Made by a program: the position numbers and the translations under genes
In this document: piece after piece, positions 37,201-52,800 of the stretch
Numbering within the stretch: position 1 is the first letter of the stretch
Layout of the letters: each line of letters starts with the position of its first letter
Assembly: GCA_964036275.1 (NCBI GenBank)
Contig: CAXIWQ010000260.1
Span: 1-64,000, forward strand
Reading direction: 5' to 3'
From: Litoditis marina
Taxonomy: Eukaryota; Nematoda; Chromadorea; Rhabditida; Rhabditidae
DNA: 64,000 bases
Notes under the pieces: model-generated
What the model was told of the DNA's origin: nothing
The model's database searches: none
Seen by the model: the letters and a program-made list of their open reading frames with translations, nothing else

Positions 37201-40200
37201 ACTCCTCTCATGTGTAGAAACTTAAAAATGTTCATCTTATTAGCATAAGTTGAAACAGTCCCGAAATAATTGAGTGGCGGTGCTAACCAAAAACACCCCC
37301 AAGTTGACGTGAATGGAGTTGCGATTTTCGCCCTACGTGAGATTTAGTGTTCAAACTTGGTATTTTTGAACTCCTCTCATGTGTAGAAACTTAAAAATGT
37401 TCATCTTATTAGCATAAGGTGAAACAGTCCCGAAATATTTGAGTGGCGGTGCTAACCAAAAACACTCCCAAATTGACGTGAATGGAGTTGCGATTTTCGC
37501 CCTACGTGAGATTTAGTGTTCAAACTTGGTATTTTTGAACTCCTCTCATGTGTAGAAACTTAAAAATGTTCATCTTATTAGCATAAGGTGAAACAGTCCC
37601 GAAATATTTGAGTGGCGGTGCTAACCAAAAACACTCCCAAATTGACGTGAATGGAGTTGCGATTTTTGCCCTACGTGAGATTTAGTGTTCAAACTTGGTA
37701 TTTTTGAACTCCTCTCATGTGTAAAAACTAAAAAATGTTCATCTTATCATAAGTTGAAACAGTCCCGAAATAATTGAGTGGCGGTGCTAACCAAAAACAC
37801 CCCCAAGTTGACGTGAATGGAGTTGCGATTTTCCCCCTACGTGGGATTTAGTGTTCAAACTTGGTATTTTTGAACTCCTCTCATGTGTAGAAACTTAAAA
37901 ATGTTCATCTTATTAGCATAAGTTGAAACAGTCCCGAAATAATTGAGTGGCGGTGCTAACCAAAAACACCCCCAAGTTGACGTGAATGGAGTTGCGATTT
38001 TCGCCCTACGTGAGATTTAGTCAAATATGGTATTTTTGAACTCCTCTCATGTGTAGAAACTCAAAAATGTTCATCTTATTAGCATAAGTTGAAACAGTCC
38101 CGAAATAATTGAGTGGCGGTGCTAACCAAAAACACCCCCAAGTTGACGTGAATGGAGTTGCGATTTTCGCCCTACGTGAGATTTAGTGTTCAAACTTGGT
38201 ATTTTTGAACTCCTCTCATGTGTAGAAACTTAAAAATGTTCATCTTATTAGCATAAGGTGAAACAGTCCCGAAATATTTGAGTGGCGGTGCTAACCAAAA
38301 ACACTCCCAAATTGACGTGAATGGAGTTGCGATTTTCGCCCTACGTGAGATTTAGTGTTCAAACTTGGTATTTTTGAACTCCTCTCATGTGTAGAAACTT
38401 AAAAATGTTCATCTTATTAGCATAAGGTGAAACAGTCCCGAAATATTTGAGTGGCGGTGCTAACCAAAAACACTCCCAAATTGACGTGAATGGAGTTGCG
38501 ATTTTGCCCTACGTGAGATTTAGTGTTCAAACTTGGTATTTTTGAACTCCTCTCATGTGTAAAAACTAAAAATGTTCATCTTATCATAAGTTGAAACAGT
38601 CCCGAAATAATTGAGTGGCGGTGCTAACCAAAAACACCCCCAAGTTGACGTGAATGGAGTTGCGATTTTCCCCCTACGTGGGATTTAGTGTTCAAACTTG
38701 GTATTTTTGAACTCCTCTCATGTGTAGAAACTTAAAAATGTTCATCTTATTAGCATAAGTTGAAACAGTCCCGAAATAATTGAGTGGCGGTGCTAACCAA
38801 AACACCCCCAAGTTGACGTGAATGGAGTTGCGATTTTCGCCCTACGTGAGATTTAGTGTTCAAACTTGGTATTTTTGAACTCCTCTCATGTGTAGAAACT
38901 TAAAAATGTTCATCTTATTAGCATAAGTTGAAACAGTCCCGAATAATTGAGTGGCGGTGCTAACCAAAAACACCCCCAAGTTGACGTGAATGGAGTTGCG
39001 TTTTTCGCCCTACGTGGGATTTAGTGTTTAAACTTGGTATTTTCTGAACTCCTCTCATGTGTAGAAACTTAAAAATGTTCATCTTATTAGCATAAGGTGA
39101 AACAGTCCCGAAATAATTGAGTGGCGGTGCTAACCAAAAACACCCCCAAGTTGACGTGAATGGAGTTGCGATTTTGCCCTACGTGAGATTTAGTGTTCAA
39201 ACTTGGTATTTTTGAACTCCTCTCATGTGTAAAAACTAAAAAATGTTCATCTTATCATAAGTTGAAACAGTCCCGAAATAATTGAGTGGCGGTGCTAACC
39301 AAAACACCCCCAAGTTGACGTGAATGGAGTTGCGATTTTCCCCCTACGTGGGATTTAGTGTTCAAACTTGGTATTTTTGAACTCCTCTCATGTGTAGAAA
39401 CTTAAAAATGTTCATCTTATTAGCATAAGTTGAAACAGTCCCGAAATAATTGAGTGGCGGTGCTAACCAAAAACACCCCCAAGTTGACGTGAATGGAGGT
39501 TGCGATTTTCGCCCTACGTGAGATTTAGTGTTCAAACTTGGTATTTTTGAACTCCTCTCATGTGTAGAAACTTAAAAATGTTCATCTTATTAGCATAAGT
39601 TGAAACAGTCCCGAAATAATTGAGTGGCGGTGCTAACCAAAAACACCCCCAAGTTGACGTGAATGGAGTTGCGTTTTTCGCCCTACGTGGGATTTAGTGT
39701 TTAAACTTGGTATTTTCTGAACTCCTCTCATGTGTAGAAACTCAAAAATGTTAATCTTATTTGCATAAGTTGAAACAGTCCCAAAATAATTGAGTGGCCG
39801 TGCTAACCAAAAACACCCCCAAGTTGACGTGAATGGAGTTGCGATTTTCGCCCTACGTGGATTTAGTGTTCAAACTTGGTCTTTTGAACTCCTCTCATGT
39901 GTAGAAACTCAAAAATGTTCATCTTATTTGCATAAGTTGAAACAGTCCCGAAATAATTGAGTGGCGGTGCTAACCAAAAACACCCCCAAGTTGACGTGAA
40001 TGGAGTTGCGATTTTCGCCCTACGTGAGATTTAGTGTTCAAACTTGGTATTTTTGAACTCCTCTCATGTGTAGAAACTGAAAAATGTTCATCTTATTAGC
40101 ATAAGGTGAAACAGTCCCGAAATATTTGAGTGGCGGTGCTAACCAAAAACACTCCCAAATTGACGTGAATGGAGTTGCGATTTTCGCCCTACGTGAGATT

Positions 40201-43200
40201 TAGTGTTCAAACTTGGTATTTTTGAACTCCTCTCATGTGTAGAAACTTAAAAATGTTCATCTTATTAGCATAAGGTGAAACAGTCCCGAAATATTTGAGT
40301 GGCGGTGCTAACCAAAAACACTCCCAAATTGACGTGAATGGAGTTGCGATTTTTGCCCTACGTGAGATTTAGTGTTCAAACTTGGTGTTTTTGAACTCCT
40401 CTCATGTGTAAAAACTAAAAAATGTTCATCTTATCATAAGTTGAAACAGTCCCGAAATAATTGAGTGGCGGTGCTAACCAAAAACACCCCCAAGTTGACG
40501 TGAATGGAGTTGCGATTTTCCCCCTACGTGGGATTTAGTGTTCAAACTTGGTATTTTTGAACTCCTCTCATGTGTAGAAACTTAAAAATGTTCATCTTAT
40601 TAGCATAAGTTAAAACAGTCCCGAAATAATTGAGTGGCGGTGCTAACCAAAAACACCCCCAAGTTGACGTGAATGGAGTTGCGATTTTCGCCCTACGTGA
40701 GATTTAGTGTTCAAACTTGGTATTTTTGAACTCCTCTCATGTGTAGAAACTTAAAAATGTTCATCTTATTAGCATAAGTTGAAACAGTCCCGAAATAATT
40801 GAGTGGCGGTGCTAACCAAAAACACCCCCAAGTTGACGTGAATGGAGTTGCGTTTTTCGCCCTACGTGGGATTTAGTGTTTAAACTTGGTATTTTCTGAA
40901 CTCCTCTCATGTGTACAAACTCAAAAATGTTAATCTTATTTGCATAAGTTGAAACAGTCCCAAAATAATTGAGTGGCCGTGCTAACCAAAACACCCCCAA
41001 GTTGACGTGAATGGAGTTGCGATTTTCGCCCTACGTGGGATTTAGTGTTCAAACTTGGTCTTTTGAACTCCTCTCATGTGTAGAAACTCAAAAATGTTCA
41101 TCTTATTTGCATAAGTTGAAACAGTCCCGAAATAATTGAGTGGCCGTGCTAACCAAAAACACCCCCAAGTCCAAGTTGACGTGAATGGAGTTGCGATTTT
41201 CGCCCTACGTGAGATTTAGTGTTCAAACTTGGTATTTTTGAACTCCTCTCATGTGTAGAAACTAAAAAATGTTCATCTTATCATAAGTTGAAACAGTCCC
41301 GAATAATTGAGTGGCGGTGCTAACCAAAACACCCCCAAGTTGACGTGAATGGAGTTGCGATTTTCCCCTACGTGGGATTTAGTGTTCAAACTTGGTATTT
41401 TTGAACTCCTCTCATGTGTAGAAACTTAAAAATGTTCATCTTATTAGCATAAGTTGAAACAGTCCCGAAATAATTGAGTGGCGGTGCTAACCAAAAACAC
41501 CCCCAAATTGACGTGAATGGAGTTGCGATTCTTGCCCTACGTGAGATTTAGTATTCAAACTTGGTATTTTTGAACTCCTCTTATGTGTAGAAACTTTAAA
41601 ATGTTCATCTTATTTGCATAAGTTGAAACAGTCCCGAAATAATTGAGTGGCCGTGCTAACCAAAAACACCCCCAAGTTGACGTGAATGAAGTTGCGATTT
41701 TCGCCCTACGTGGAATTTAGTGTTCAAACTTGGTATTTTTGAACTCCTCTCATGTGTAGAAACTCAAAATGTTCATCTTATTAGCATGAGTTGAAACAGT
41801 CCTGAAATAATTGAGTGGCGGTGCTAACCAAAAACACCCCCAAATTGACGTGAATGGAGTTGCGATTTTCGCCCTACGTGAGATTTAGTATTCAAACTTG
41901 GTATTTTTGAACTCCTCTCATGTGTAGAAACTTAAAAATGTTCATCTTATTTGCATAAGTTGAAACAGTCCCGAAATAATTGAGTGGCGGTGCTAACCAA
42001 AAACACCCCCAAGTTGACGTGAATGGAGTTGCGATTTTTGCCCTACGTGAGATTTAGTGTTCAAACTTGGTATTTTTGAACTCCTCTCATGTGTAAAAAC
42101 TAAAAAATGTTCATCTTATCATAAGTTGAAACAGTCCCGAAATAATTGAGTGGCGGTGCTAACCAAAAACACCCCCAAGTTGACGTGAATGGAGTTGCGA
42201 TTTTCCCCCTACGTGGGATTTAGTGTTCAAACTTGGTATTTTTGAACTCCTCTCATGTGTAGAAACTTAAAAATGTTCATCTTATTAGCATAAGTTGAAA
42301 CAGTCCCGAATAATTGAGTGGCGGTGCTAACCAAAAACACCCCCAAGTTGACGTGAATGGAGTTGCGATTTCGCCCTACGTGAGATTTAGTGTTCAAACT
42401 TGGTATTTTTGAACTCCTCTCATGTGTAGAAACTTAAAAATGTTCATCTTATTAGCATAAGTTGAAACAGTCCCGAATAATTGAGTGGCGGTGCTAACCA
42501 AAAACACCCCCAAGTTGACGTGAATGGAGTTGCGTTTTTCGCCCTACGTGGGATTTAGTGTTTAAACTTGGTATTTTCTGACTCCTCTCATGTGTAGAAA
42601 CTCAAAAATGTTAATCTTATTTGCATAAGTTGAAACAGTCCAAAATAATTGAGTGGCCGTGCTAACCAAAAACACCCCCAAGTTGACGTGAATGGAGTTG
42701 CGATTTTCGCCCTACGTGGGATTTAGTGTTCAAACTTGGTCTTTTGAACTCCTCTCATGTGTAGAAACTCAAAAATGTTCATCTTATTTGCATAAGTTGA
42801 AACAGTCCCGAATAATTGAGTGGCGGTGCTAACCAAAAACACCCCCAAGTTGACGTGAATGGAGTTGCGATTTCGCCCTACGTGAGATTTAGTGTTCAAA
42901 CTTGGTATTTTTGAACTCCTCTCATGTGTAGAAACTGAAAAATGTTCATCTTATTAGCATAAGGTGAAACAGTCCCGAAATATTTGAGTGGCGGTGCTAA
43001 CCAAAAACACTCCCAAATTGACGTGAATGGAGTTGCGATTTTCGCCCTACGTGAGATTTAGTGTTCAAACTTGGTATTTTTGAACTCCTCTCATGTGTAG
43101 AAACTTAAAAATGTTCATCTTATTAGCATAAGGTGAAACAGTCCCGAAATATTTGAGTGGCGGTGCTAACCAAAAACACTCCCAAATTGACGTGAATGGA

Positions 43201-46200
43201 GTTGCGATTTTTGCCCTACGTGAGATTTAGTGTTCAAACTTGGTATTTTTGAACTCCTCTCATGTGTAAATACTAAAAAATGTTCATCTTATCATAAGTT
43301 GAAACAGTCCCGAAATAATTGAGTGGCGGTGCTAACCAAAAACACCCCCAAGTTGACGTGAATGGAGTTGCGATTTTCCCCCTACGTGGGATTTAGTGTT
43401 CAAACTTGGTATTTTTGAACTCCTCTCATGTGTAGAAACTTAAAAATGTTCATCTTATTAGCATAAGTTGAAACAGTCCCGAAATAATTGAGTGGCGGTG
43501 CTAACCAAAAACACCCCCAAGTTGACGTGAATGGAGTTGCGATTTTCGCCCTACGTGAGATTTAGTGTTCAAACTTGGTATTTTTGAACTCCTCTCATGT
43601 GTAGAAACTTAAAAATGTTCATCTTATTAGCATAAGTTGAAACAGTCCCGAAATAATTGAGTGGCGGTGCTAACCAAAAACACCCCCAAGTTGACGTGAA
43701 TGGAGTTGCGTTTTTCGCCCTACGTGGGATTTAGTGTTTAAACTTGGTATTTTCTGAACTCCTCTCATGTGTACAAACTCAAAAATGTTAATCTTATTTG
43801 CATAAGTTGAAACAGTCCCAAAATAATTGAGTGGCCGTGCTAACCAAAAACACCCCCAAGTTGACGTGAATGGAGTTGCGATTTTCGCCCTACGTGGGAT
43901 TTAGTGTTCAAACTTGGTCTTTTGAACTCCTCTCATGTGTAGAAACTCAAAAATGTTCATCTTATTTGCATAAGTTGAAACAGTCCCGAAATAATTGAGT
44001 GGCCGTGCTAACCAAAAACACCCCCAAGTCCAAGTTGACGTGAATGGAGTTGCGATTTTCGCCCTACGTGAGATTTAGTGTTCAAACTTGGTATTTTTGA
44101 ACTCCTCTCATGTGTAGAAACTAAAAATGTTCATCTTATCATAAGTTGAAACAGTCCCGAAATAATTGAGTGGCGGTGCTAACCAAAAACACCCCCAAGT
44201 TGACGTGAATGGAGTTGCGATTTTCCCCCTACGTGGGATTTAGTGTTCAAACTTGGTATTTTTGAACTCCTCTCATGTGTAGAAACTTAAAAATGTTCAT
44301 CTTATTAGCATAAGTTGAAACAGTCCCGAAATAATTGAGTGGCGGTGCTAACCAAAAACACCCCAAATTGACGTGAATGGAGTTGCGATTCTTGCCCTAC
44401 GTGAGATTTAGTATTCAAACTTGGTATTTTTGAACTCCTCTTATGTGTAGAAACTTTAAAATGTTCATCTTATTTGCATAAGTTGAAACAGTCCCGAAAT
44501 AATTGAGTGGCCGTGCTAACCAAAAACACCCCCAAGTTGACGTGAATGAAGTTGCGATTTTCGCCCTACGTGGAATTTAGTGTTCAAACTTGGTATTTTG
44601 AACTCCTCTCATGTGTAGAAACTCAAAAATGTTCATCTTATTAGCACGAGTTGAAACAGTCCTGAAATAATTGAGTGGCGGTGCTAACCAAAAACACCCC
44701 CAAATTGACGTGAATGGAGTTGCGATTTTCGCCCTACGTGAGATTTAGTATTCAAACTTGGTATTTTTGAACTCCTCTCATGTGTAGAAACTGAAAAATG
44801 TTCATCTTATTAGCATAAGGTGAAACAGTCCCGAAATATTTGAGTGGCGGTGCTAACCAAAACACTCCCAAATTGACGTGAATGGAGTTGCGATTTTCGC
44901 CCTACGTGAGATTTAGTGTTCAAACTTGGTATTTTTGAACTCCTCTCATGTGTAGAAACTTAAAAATGTTCATCTTATTAGCATAAGGTGAAACAGTCCC
45001 GAAATATTTGAGTGGTGAGTGGCGGTGCTAACCAAAAACACCCCCAAGTTGACGTGAATGGAGTTGCGATTTCCGCCCTACGTGGGATTAAGTGTTCAAA
45101 CTTGGTATTTTTGAACTCCTCTCATGTGTAGAAACTCAAAAATGTTCATGTTATTTGCATAAGTTGAAACAGTCCCGAAATAATTGAGTGGCGGTGCTAA
45201 CCAAAAACACCCCCAAATTGACGTGAATGGAGTTGCGATTTTCGCCCTACGTGGGATTTAGTGTTCAAACTTGGTACTTTTGAACTCCTCTCGTGTGTAG
45301 GAACTCAAAAATGTTCATCTTATTAGCATAAGTTGAAACAGTCCCGAATTAATTGAGTGGCGGTGCTAACCAAAAACATCCCCAAGTTGACGTAAATGGA
45401 GTTGCGATTTTCGCCCTACGTGGGAATTAGTGTTCAAACTTGGTATTTTTGAACTCCTCTCATGTGTAGAAACTAAAAAATGTTCATTTTATTAGCATAA
45501 GTTGAAACAGTCCCGAAATAATTGAGTGGCGGTGCTAACCAAAAACACCCCCAAGTTGACGTGAATGGAGTTGCGATTTTCGCCCTACGTGAGATTTAGT
45601 GTTCAAACGTGGTATTTTTGAACTCCTCTTATGTGTAGAAACTTAAAAATGTTCATCTTATTTGCATAAGTTGAAACAGTCCCGAAATAATTGAGTGGCC
45701 GTGCTAACCAAAAACACCCCCAAGTTGACGTGAATGGAGATGCGATTTTCGCCCTACGTGGGATTTAGTGTTCAAACTTGGTCTTTTGAACTCCTCTCAT
45801 GTGTAGAAACTCAAAAATGTTCATCTTATTTGCATAAGTTGAAACAGTCCCGAAATAATTGAGTGGCCGTGCTAACCAAAAACACCCCCAAGTCCAAGTT
45901 GACGTGAATGGAGTTGCGATTTTCGCCCTACGTGAGATTTAGTGTTCAAACTTGGTATTTTTGAACTCCTCTCATGTGTAGAAACTAAAAAATGTTCATC
46001 TTATCATAAGTTGAAACAGTCCCGAAATAATTGAGTGGCGGTGCTAACCAAAAACACCCCCAAGTTGACGTGAATGGATTTGCGATTTTCCCCCTACGTG
46101 GGATTTAGTGTTCAAACTTGGTATTTTTGAACTCCTCTCATGTGTAGAAACTTAAAAATGTTCATCTTATTAGCATAAGTTGAAACAGTCCCGAAATAAT

Positions 46201-46905
46201 TGAGTGGCGGTGCTAACCAAAAACACCCCCAAGTTGACGTGAATGGAGTTGCGATTTTCGCCCTACGTGAGATTTAGTGTTCAAACTTGGTATTTTTGAA
46301 CTCCTCTCATGTGTAGAAACTTAAAAATGTTCATCTTATTAGCATAAGGTGAAACAGTCCCGAAATATTTGAGTGGCGGTGCTAACCAAAAACACTCCCA
46401 AATTGACGTGAATGGAGTTGCGATTTTCGCCCTACGTGAGATTTAGTATTCGAACTTGGTATTTTTGAACTTCTCTCATGTGTAGAAACTTAAAAATGTT
46501 CATCTTATTAGCATAAGTTGAAACAGTCCCGAAATAATTGAGTGGCGGTGCTAACCAAAAACACCCCCAAGTTGACGTGAATGGAGTTGCGATTTCCGCC
46601 CCACGTGGGATTTAGTGTTCAAACTTGGTATTTTTGAACTCCTCTCATGTGTAGAAACTCAAAAATGTTCATCTTATTAGCATAAGTTGAAACAGTCCTG
46701 AAATAATTGAGTGGCGGTGCTTACCAAAAACACCCCCAAGTTGACGTGAATGGAGTTGCGATTTTCGCCCTACGTGAGATTTAGTATTCAAACTTGGTAT
46801 TTTTGAACTCCTCTCATGTGTAGAAACTTAAAAATGTTCATCTTATTTGCATAAGTTGAAACAGTCCCGAAATAATTGAGTGGCGGTGCTAACCAAAAAC
46901 ACCCC

Positions 46906-49800
46906 CAAGTCCAAGTTGACGTGAATGGAGTTGCGATTTTCGCCGTACGTGAGATTTAGTATTCAAACTTGGTATTTTTGAACTCCTCTCATGTGTAGAA
47001 ACTTAAAAATGTTCATCTTATTTGTATAAGTTGAAACAGTCCCGAAATAATTGAGTGGCCGTGCTAACCAAAAACACCCCCAAATTGACGTGAATGGAGT
47101 TGCGATTTTTGCCCTACGTGAGATTTAGTGTTCAAACTTGGTATTTTTGAACTCCTCTCATGTGTAGAAACTCAAAAATGTTCATCTTGTTAGCATAAGT
47201 TGAAACAGTATTGAAATAATTGAGTGGCGGTGCTAACCAAAAACACCCCCAAATTGACGTGAGTGGAGTTGCGATTTTCGCCCTACGTGAGATTTAGTAT
47301 TCAAACTTGGTATTTTTGAACTCCTCTCATGTGTAGAAACTTAAAAATGTTCATCTTATTTGCATAAGTTGAAACAGTCCCGAAATAGTTGAGTGGCCGT
47401 GCTAACCAAAAACACCCCCAAGTTGACGTGAATGGAGTTGCGATTTCGCCCTACGTGAGATTTAGTATTCAAACTTGGTATTTTTGAACTCCTCTCATGT
47501 GTAGAAACTTAAAAATGTTCATCTTATTGGTATAAGTTGAAACAGTCCCGAAATAATTGAGTGGCGGTGCTAACCAAAAACACCCCCAAGTTGACGTGAA
47601 TGGAGTTGCGATTTTCGCCCTACGTGAGATTTAGTATTCAAACTTGGTATTTTTGAACTCCTCTCATGTGTAGAAACTTTAAAATGTTCATCTTATTTGC
47701 ATAAGTTGAAACAGTCCCGAAATAATTGAGTGGCGGTGCTAACCAAAAACACCCCCAAGTTGACGTGAATGGAGTTGCGATTTTCGCCCTACGTGAGATT
47801 TAGTATTCAAACTTGGTATTTTTGAACTCCTCTCATGTGTAGAAACTCAAAAATGTTCATCTTGTTAGCATAAGTTGAAACAGTCCTGAAATAATTGAGT
47901 GGCGGTGCTTACCAAAAACACCCCCAAGTTGACGTGAATGGAGTTGCGATTTTCGCCCTACGTGAGATTTAGTATTCAAACTTGGTATTTTTGAACTCCT
48001 CTCATGTGTAGAAACTTAAAAATGTTCATCTTATTTGCATAAGTTGAAACAGTCCCGAAATAATTGAGTGGCGGTGCTAACCAAAAACACCCCCAAGTCC
48101 AAGTTGACGTGAATGGAGTTGCGATTTTCGCCGTACGTGAGATTTAGTATTCAAACTTGGTATTTTTGAACTCCTCTCATGTGTAGAAACTTAAAAATGT
48201 TCATCTTATTTGTATAAGTTGAAACAGTCCCGAAATAATTGAGTGGCCGTGCTAACCAAAAACACCCCCAAATTGACGTGAATGGAGTTGCGATTTTTGC
48301 CCTACGTGAGATTTAGTGTTCAAACTTGGTATTTTTGAACTCCTCTCATGTGTAGAAACTCAAAAATGTTCATCTTGTTAGCATAAGTTGAAACAGTATT
48401 GAAATAATTGAGTGGCGGTGCTAACCGAAAACACCCCCAAATTGACGTGAGTGGAGTTGCGATTTTCGCCCTACGTGAGATTTAGTATTCAAACTTGGTA
48501 TTTTTGAACTCCTCTCATGTGTAGAAACTTAAAAATGTTCATCTTATTTGCATAAGTTGAAACAGTCCCGAAATAGTTGAGTGGCCGTGCTAACCAAAAA
48601 CACCCCCAAGTTGACGTGAATGGAGTTGCGATTTTCGCCCTACGTGAGATTTAGTATTCAAACTTGGTATTTTTGAACTCCTCTCATGTGTAGAAACTTA
48701 AAAATGTTCATCTTATTGGTATAAGTTGAAACAGTCCCGAAATAATTGAGTGGCGGTGCTAACCAAAAACACCCCCAAGTTGACGTGAATGGAGTTGCGA
48801 TTTTCGCCCTACGTGAGATTTAGTATTCAAACTTGGTATTTTTGAACTCCTCTCATGTGTAGAAACTTAAAAATGTTCATCTTATTTGCATAAGTTGAAA
48901 CAGTCCCGAAATAATTGAGTGGCGGTGCTAACCAAAAACACCCCCAAGTTGACGTGAATGGAGTTGCGATTTTCGCCCTACGTGAGATTTAGTATTCAAA
49001 CTTGGTATTTTTGAACTCTTCTCATGTGTAGAAACTTAAAAATGTTCATCTTATTTGCATAAGTTGAAACAGTCCCGAAATAATTGAGTGGCGGTGCTAA
49101 CCAAAAACACCCCCAAGTTGACGTGAATGGAGTTGCGATTTTCGCCCTACGTGAGATTTAGTATTCAAACTTTGTATTTTTGAACTCCCCTCATGTGTAG
49201 AAACTCAAAAATGTTCATCTTATTAGCATAAGTTGAAACAGTCCCGAAATAATTGAGTGGCGGTGCTAACCAAAAACACCCCCAAGTTGACGTGAATGGA
49301 GTTGCGATTTTCGCCCTACGTGAGATTTAGTATTCAAACGTGGTATTTTTGAACTCCTCTCATGTGTAGAAACTTAAAAATGTTCATCTTATTTGTATAA
49401 GTTGAAACAGTCCCGAAATAATTGAGTGGCGGTGCTAACCAAAAACACCTCCAAGTTGACGTGAATGGAGTTGCGATTTCCGCCCCACGTGGGATTTAGT
49501 GTTCAAACTTGGTATTTTTGAACTCCTCTCATGTGTAGAAACTCAAAAATGTTCATCTTATTAGCATAAGTTGAAACAGTCCTGAAATAATTGAGTGGCG
49601 GTGCTAACCAAAAACACCCCCAAGTTGACGTGAATGGAGTTGCGATTTTCGCCCTACGTGAGATTTAGTATTCAAACTTGGTATTTTTGAACTCCTCTCA
49701 TGTGTAGAAACTTAAAAATGTTCATCTTATTTGCATAAGTTGAAACAGTCCCGAAATAATTGAGTGGCGGTGCTAACCAAAAACACCCCCAAGTCCAAGT
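46906..49800. repeat. Higher-order satellite duplication of 7 and 10 monomers
   Basis: The AAGTCCAAGTTGACG monomer at 46906 recurs at 48095 and 49791, spaced 1189 and 1696 bp (seven and ten monomers plus the 6-bp insertion). It is followed each time by CGCCGTACGTGAG, then TTGTATAAG, then the CAGTATTGAAA and GTGAGTGGAG variants in the same order. Confidence 0.65.
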
Positions 49801-52800
49801 TGACGTGAATGGAGTTGCGATTTTCGCCGTACGTGAGATTTAGTATTCAAACTTGGTATTTTTGAACTCCTCTCATGTGTAGAAACTTAAAAATGTTCAT
49901 CTTATTTGTATAAGTTGAAACAGTCCCGAAATAATTGAGTGGCCGTGCTAACCAAAAACACCCCCAAATTGACGTGAATGGAGTTGCGATTTTTGCCCTA
50001 CGTGAGATTTAGTGTTCAAACTTGGTATTTTTGAACTCCTCTCATGTGTAGAAACTCAAAAATGTTCATCTTATTAGCATAAGTTGAAACAGTATTGAAA
50101 TAATTGAGTGGCGGTGCTAACCAAAAACACCCCCAAATTGACGTGAGTGGAGTTGCGATTTTCGCCCTACGTGAGATTTAGTATTCAAACTTGGTATTTT
50201 TGAACTCCTCTCATGTGTAGAAACTTAAAAATGTTCATCTTATTTGCATAAGTTGAAACAGTCCCGAAATACTTGAGTGGCCGTGCTAACCAAAAACACC
50301 CCAAGTTGACGTGAATGGAGTTGCGATTTTCGCCCTACGTGAGATTTAGTATTCAAACTTGGTATTTTTGAACTTCTCTCATGTGTAGAAACTTAAAAAT
50401 GTTCATCTTATTGGTATAAGTTGAAACAGTCCCGAAATAATTGAGTGGCGGTGCTAACCAAAAACATCCCCAAGTTGACGTGAATGGAGTTGCGATTTTC
50501 GCCCTACGTGAGATTTAGTATTCAAACTTGGTATTTTTGAACTCCTCTCATGTGTAGAAACTTAAAAATGTTCATCTTATTTGCATAAGTTGAAAAAGTC
50601 CCGAAATAATTGAGTGGCGGTGCTAACCAAAAACACCCCCAAGTTGACGTGAATGGAGTTGCGATTTTCGCCCTACGTGAGATTTAGTATTCAAACTTGG
50701 TATTTTTGGACTCCTCTCATGTGTAGAAACTTAAAAATGTTCATCTTATTTGCATAAGTTGAAACAGTCCCGAAATAATTGAGTGGCGGTGCTAACCAAA
50801 AACACCCCCAAGTTGACGTGAATGGAGTTGCTATTTTCGCCCTACGTGAGATTTAGTATTCAAACTTTGTATTTTTGAACTCCCCTCATGTGTAGAAACT
50901 CAAAAATGTTCATCTTATTAGCATAAGTTGAAACAGTCCCGAAATAATTGAGTGGCGGTGCTAACCAAAAACACCCCCAAATTGACGTGAATGGAGTTGC
51001 GATTTTCGCCCTACGTGAGATTTAGTATTCAAACGTGGTATTTTTGAACTCCTCTCATGTGTAGAAACTTAAAAATGTTCATCTTATTTGTATAAGTTGA
51101 AACAGTCCCGAAATAATTGAGTGGCCGTGCTAACCAAAAACACCCCCAAGTTGACGTGAATGGAGTTGCGATTTTCGCCCTACGTGGGATTTAGTGTTCA
51201 AACTTGGTGTTTTTGAACTCCTCTCATGTGTAGAAACTCAAAAATGTTCATCTTATTTGCATAAGTTGAAACAGTCCCGAAATAATTGAGTGGCCGTGCT
51301 AACCAAAAACACCCCCAAGTTGACGTGAATGGAGTTGCGATTTTCGCCCTACGTGAGATTTAGTATTCAAACTTGGTATTTTTGAACTCCTCTCATGTGT
51401 AGAAACTTAAAAATGTTCATCTTATTTGTATAAGTTGAAACAGTCCCGAAATAATTGAGTGGCGGTGCTAACCAAAAACACCCCCAAATTGCCGTGAATG
51501 GAGTTGCGATTTTCGCCCTACGTGAGATTTAGTATTCAAACTTGGTATTTTTGAACTCCTCTCATGTGTAGAAACTCAAAAATGTTCATCTTATTAGCAT
51601 AAGTTGAAACAGTATTGAAATAATTGAGTGGCGGTGCTAACCAAAAACACCCCCAAATTGACGTGAGTGGAGTTGCGATTTTCGCCCTACGTGAGATTTA
51701 GTATTCAAACTTGGTATTTTTGAACTCCTCTCATGTGTAGAAACTTAAAAATGTTCATCTTATTTGCATAAGTTGAAACAGTCCCGAAATAATTGAGTGG
51801 CCGTGCTAACCAAAAACACCCCCAAGTTGACGTGAATGGAGTTGCGATTTTCGCCCTACGTGAGATTTAGTATTCAAACTTGGTATTTTTGAACTCCTCT
51901 CATGTGTAGAAACTTAAAAATGTTCATCTTATTTGTATAAGTTGAAACAGTCCCGAAATAATTGAGTGGCGGTGCTAACCAAAAACACCCCCAAGTTGAC
52001 GTGAATGGAGTTGCGATTTTCGCCCTACGTGAGATTTAGTATTCAAACTTGGTATTTTTGAACTCCTCTCATGTGTAGAAACTCAAAAATGTTCATCTTA
52101 TTTGCATATGTTGAAACAGTCCCGAAATAATTGAGTGGCGGTGCTAACCAAAAACACCCCCAAGTTGACGTGAATGGAGTTGCGATTTTCGCCCTACGTG
52201 AGATTTAGTATTCAAACTTGGTATTTTTGAACTCCTCTCATGTGTAGAAACTTAAAAATGTTCATCTTATTTGCATAAGTTGAAACAGTCCCGAAATAAT
52301 TGAGTGGCGGTGCTAACCAAAAACACCCCCAAGTTGACGTGAATGGAGTTGCGATTTTTGCCCTACGTGAGATTTAGTATTCAAACTTTGTATTTTTGAA
52401 CTCCCCTCATGTGTAGAAACTCAAAAATGTTCATCTTATTAGCATAAGTTGAAACAGTCCCGAAATAATTGAGTGGCGGTGCTAACCAAAAACACCCCCA
52501 AATTGACGTGAATGGAGTTGCGATTTTTGCCCTACGTGAGAATTAGTATTCAAACTTGGTATTTTTGAACTCCTCTCATGTGTAGAAACTTAAAAATGTT
52601 CATCTTATTTGTATAAGTTGAAACAGTCCCGAAATAATTGAGTGGCGGTGCTAACCAAAAACACCCCCAAGTTGACGTGAATGGAGTTGCGATTTTCGCC
52701 CTACGTGAGATTTAGTATTCAAACTTGGTATTTTTGAACTCCTCTCATGTGTAGAAACTCAAAAATGTTCATCTTATTTGCATAAGTTGAAACAGTCCCG

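Noticed and set aside
40812..41000. 62-codon minus-strand frame
   Set aside because: The same satellite artefact as the other frames of this kind.
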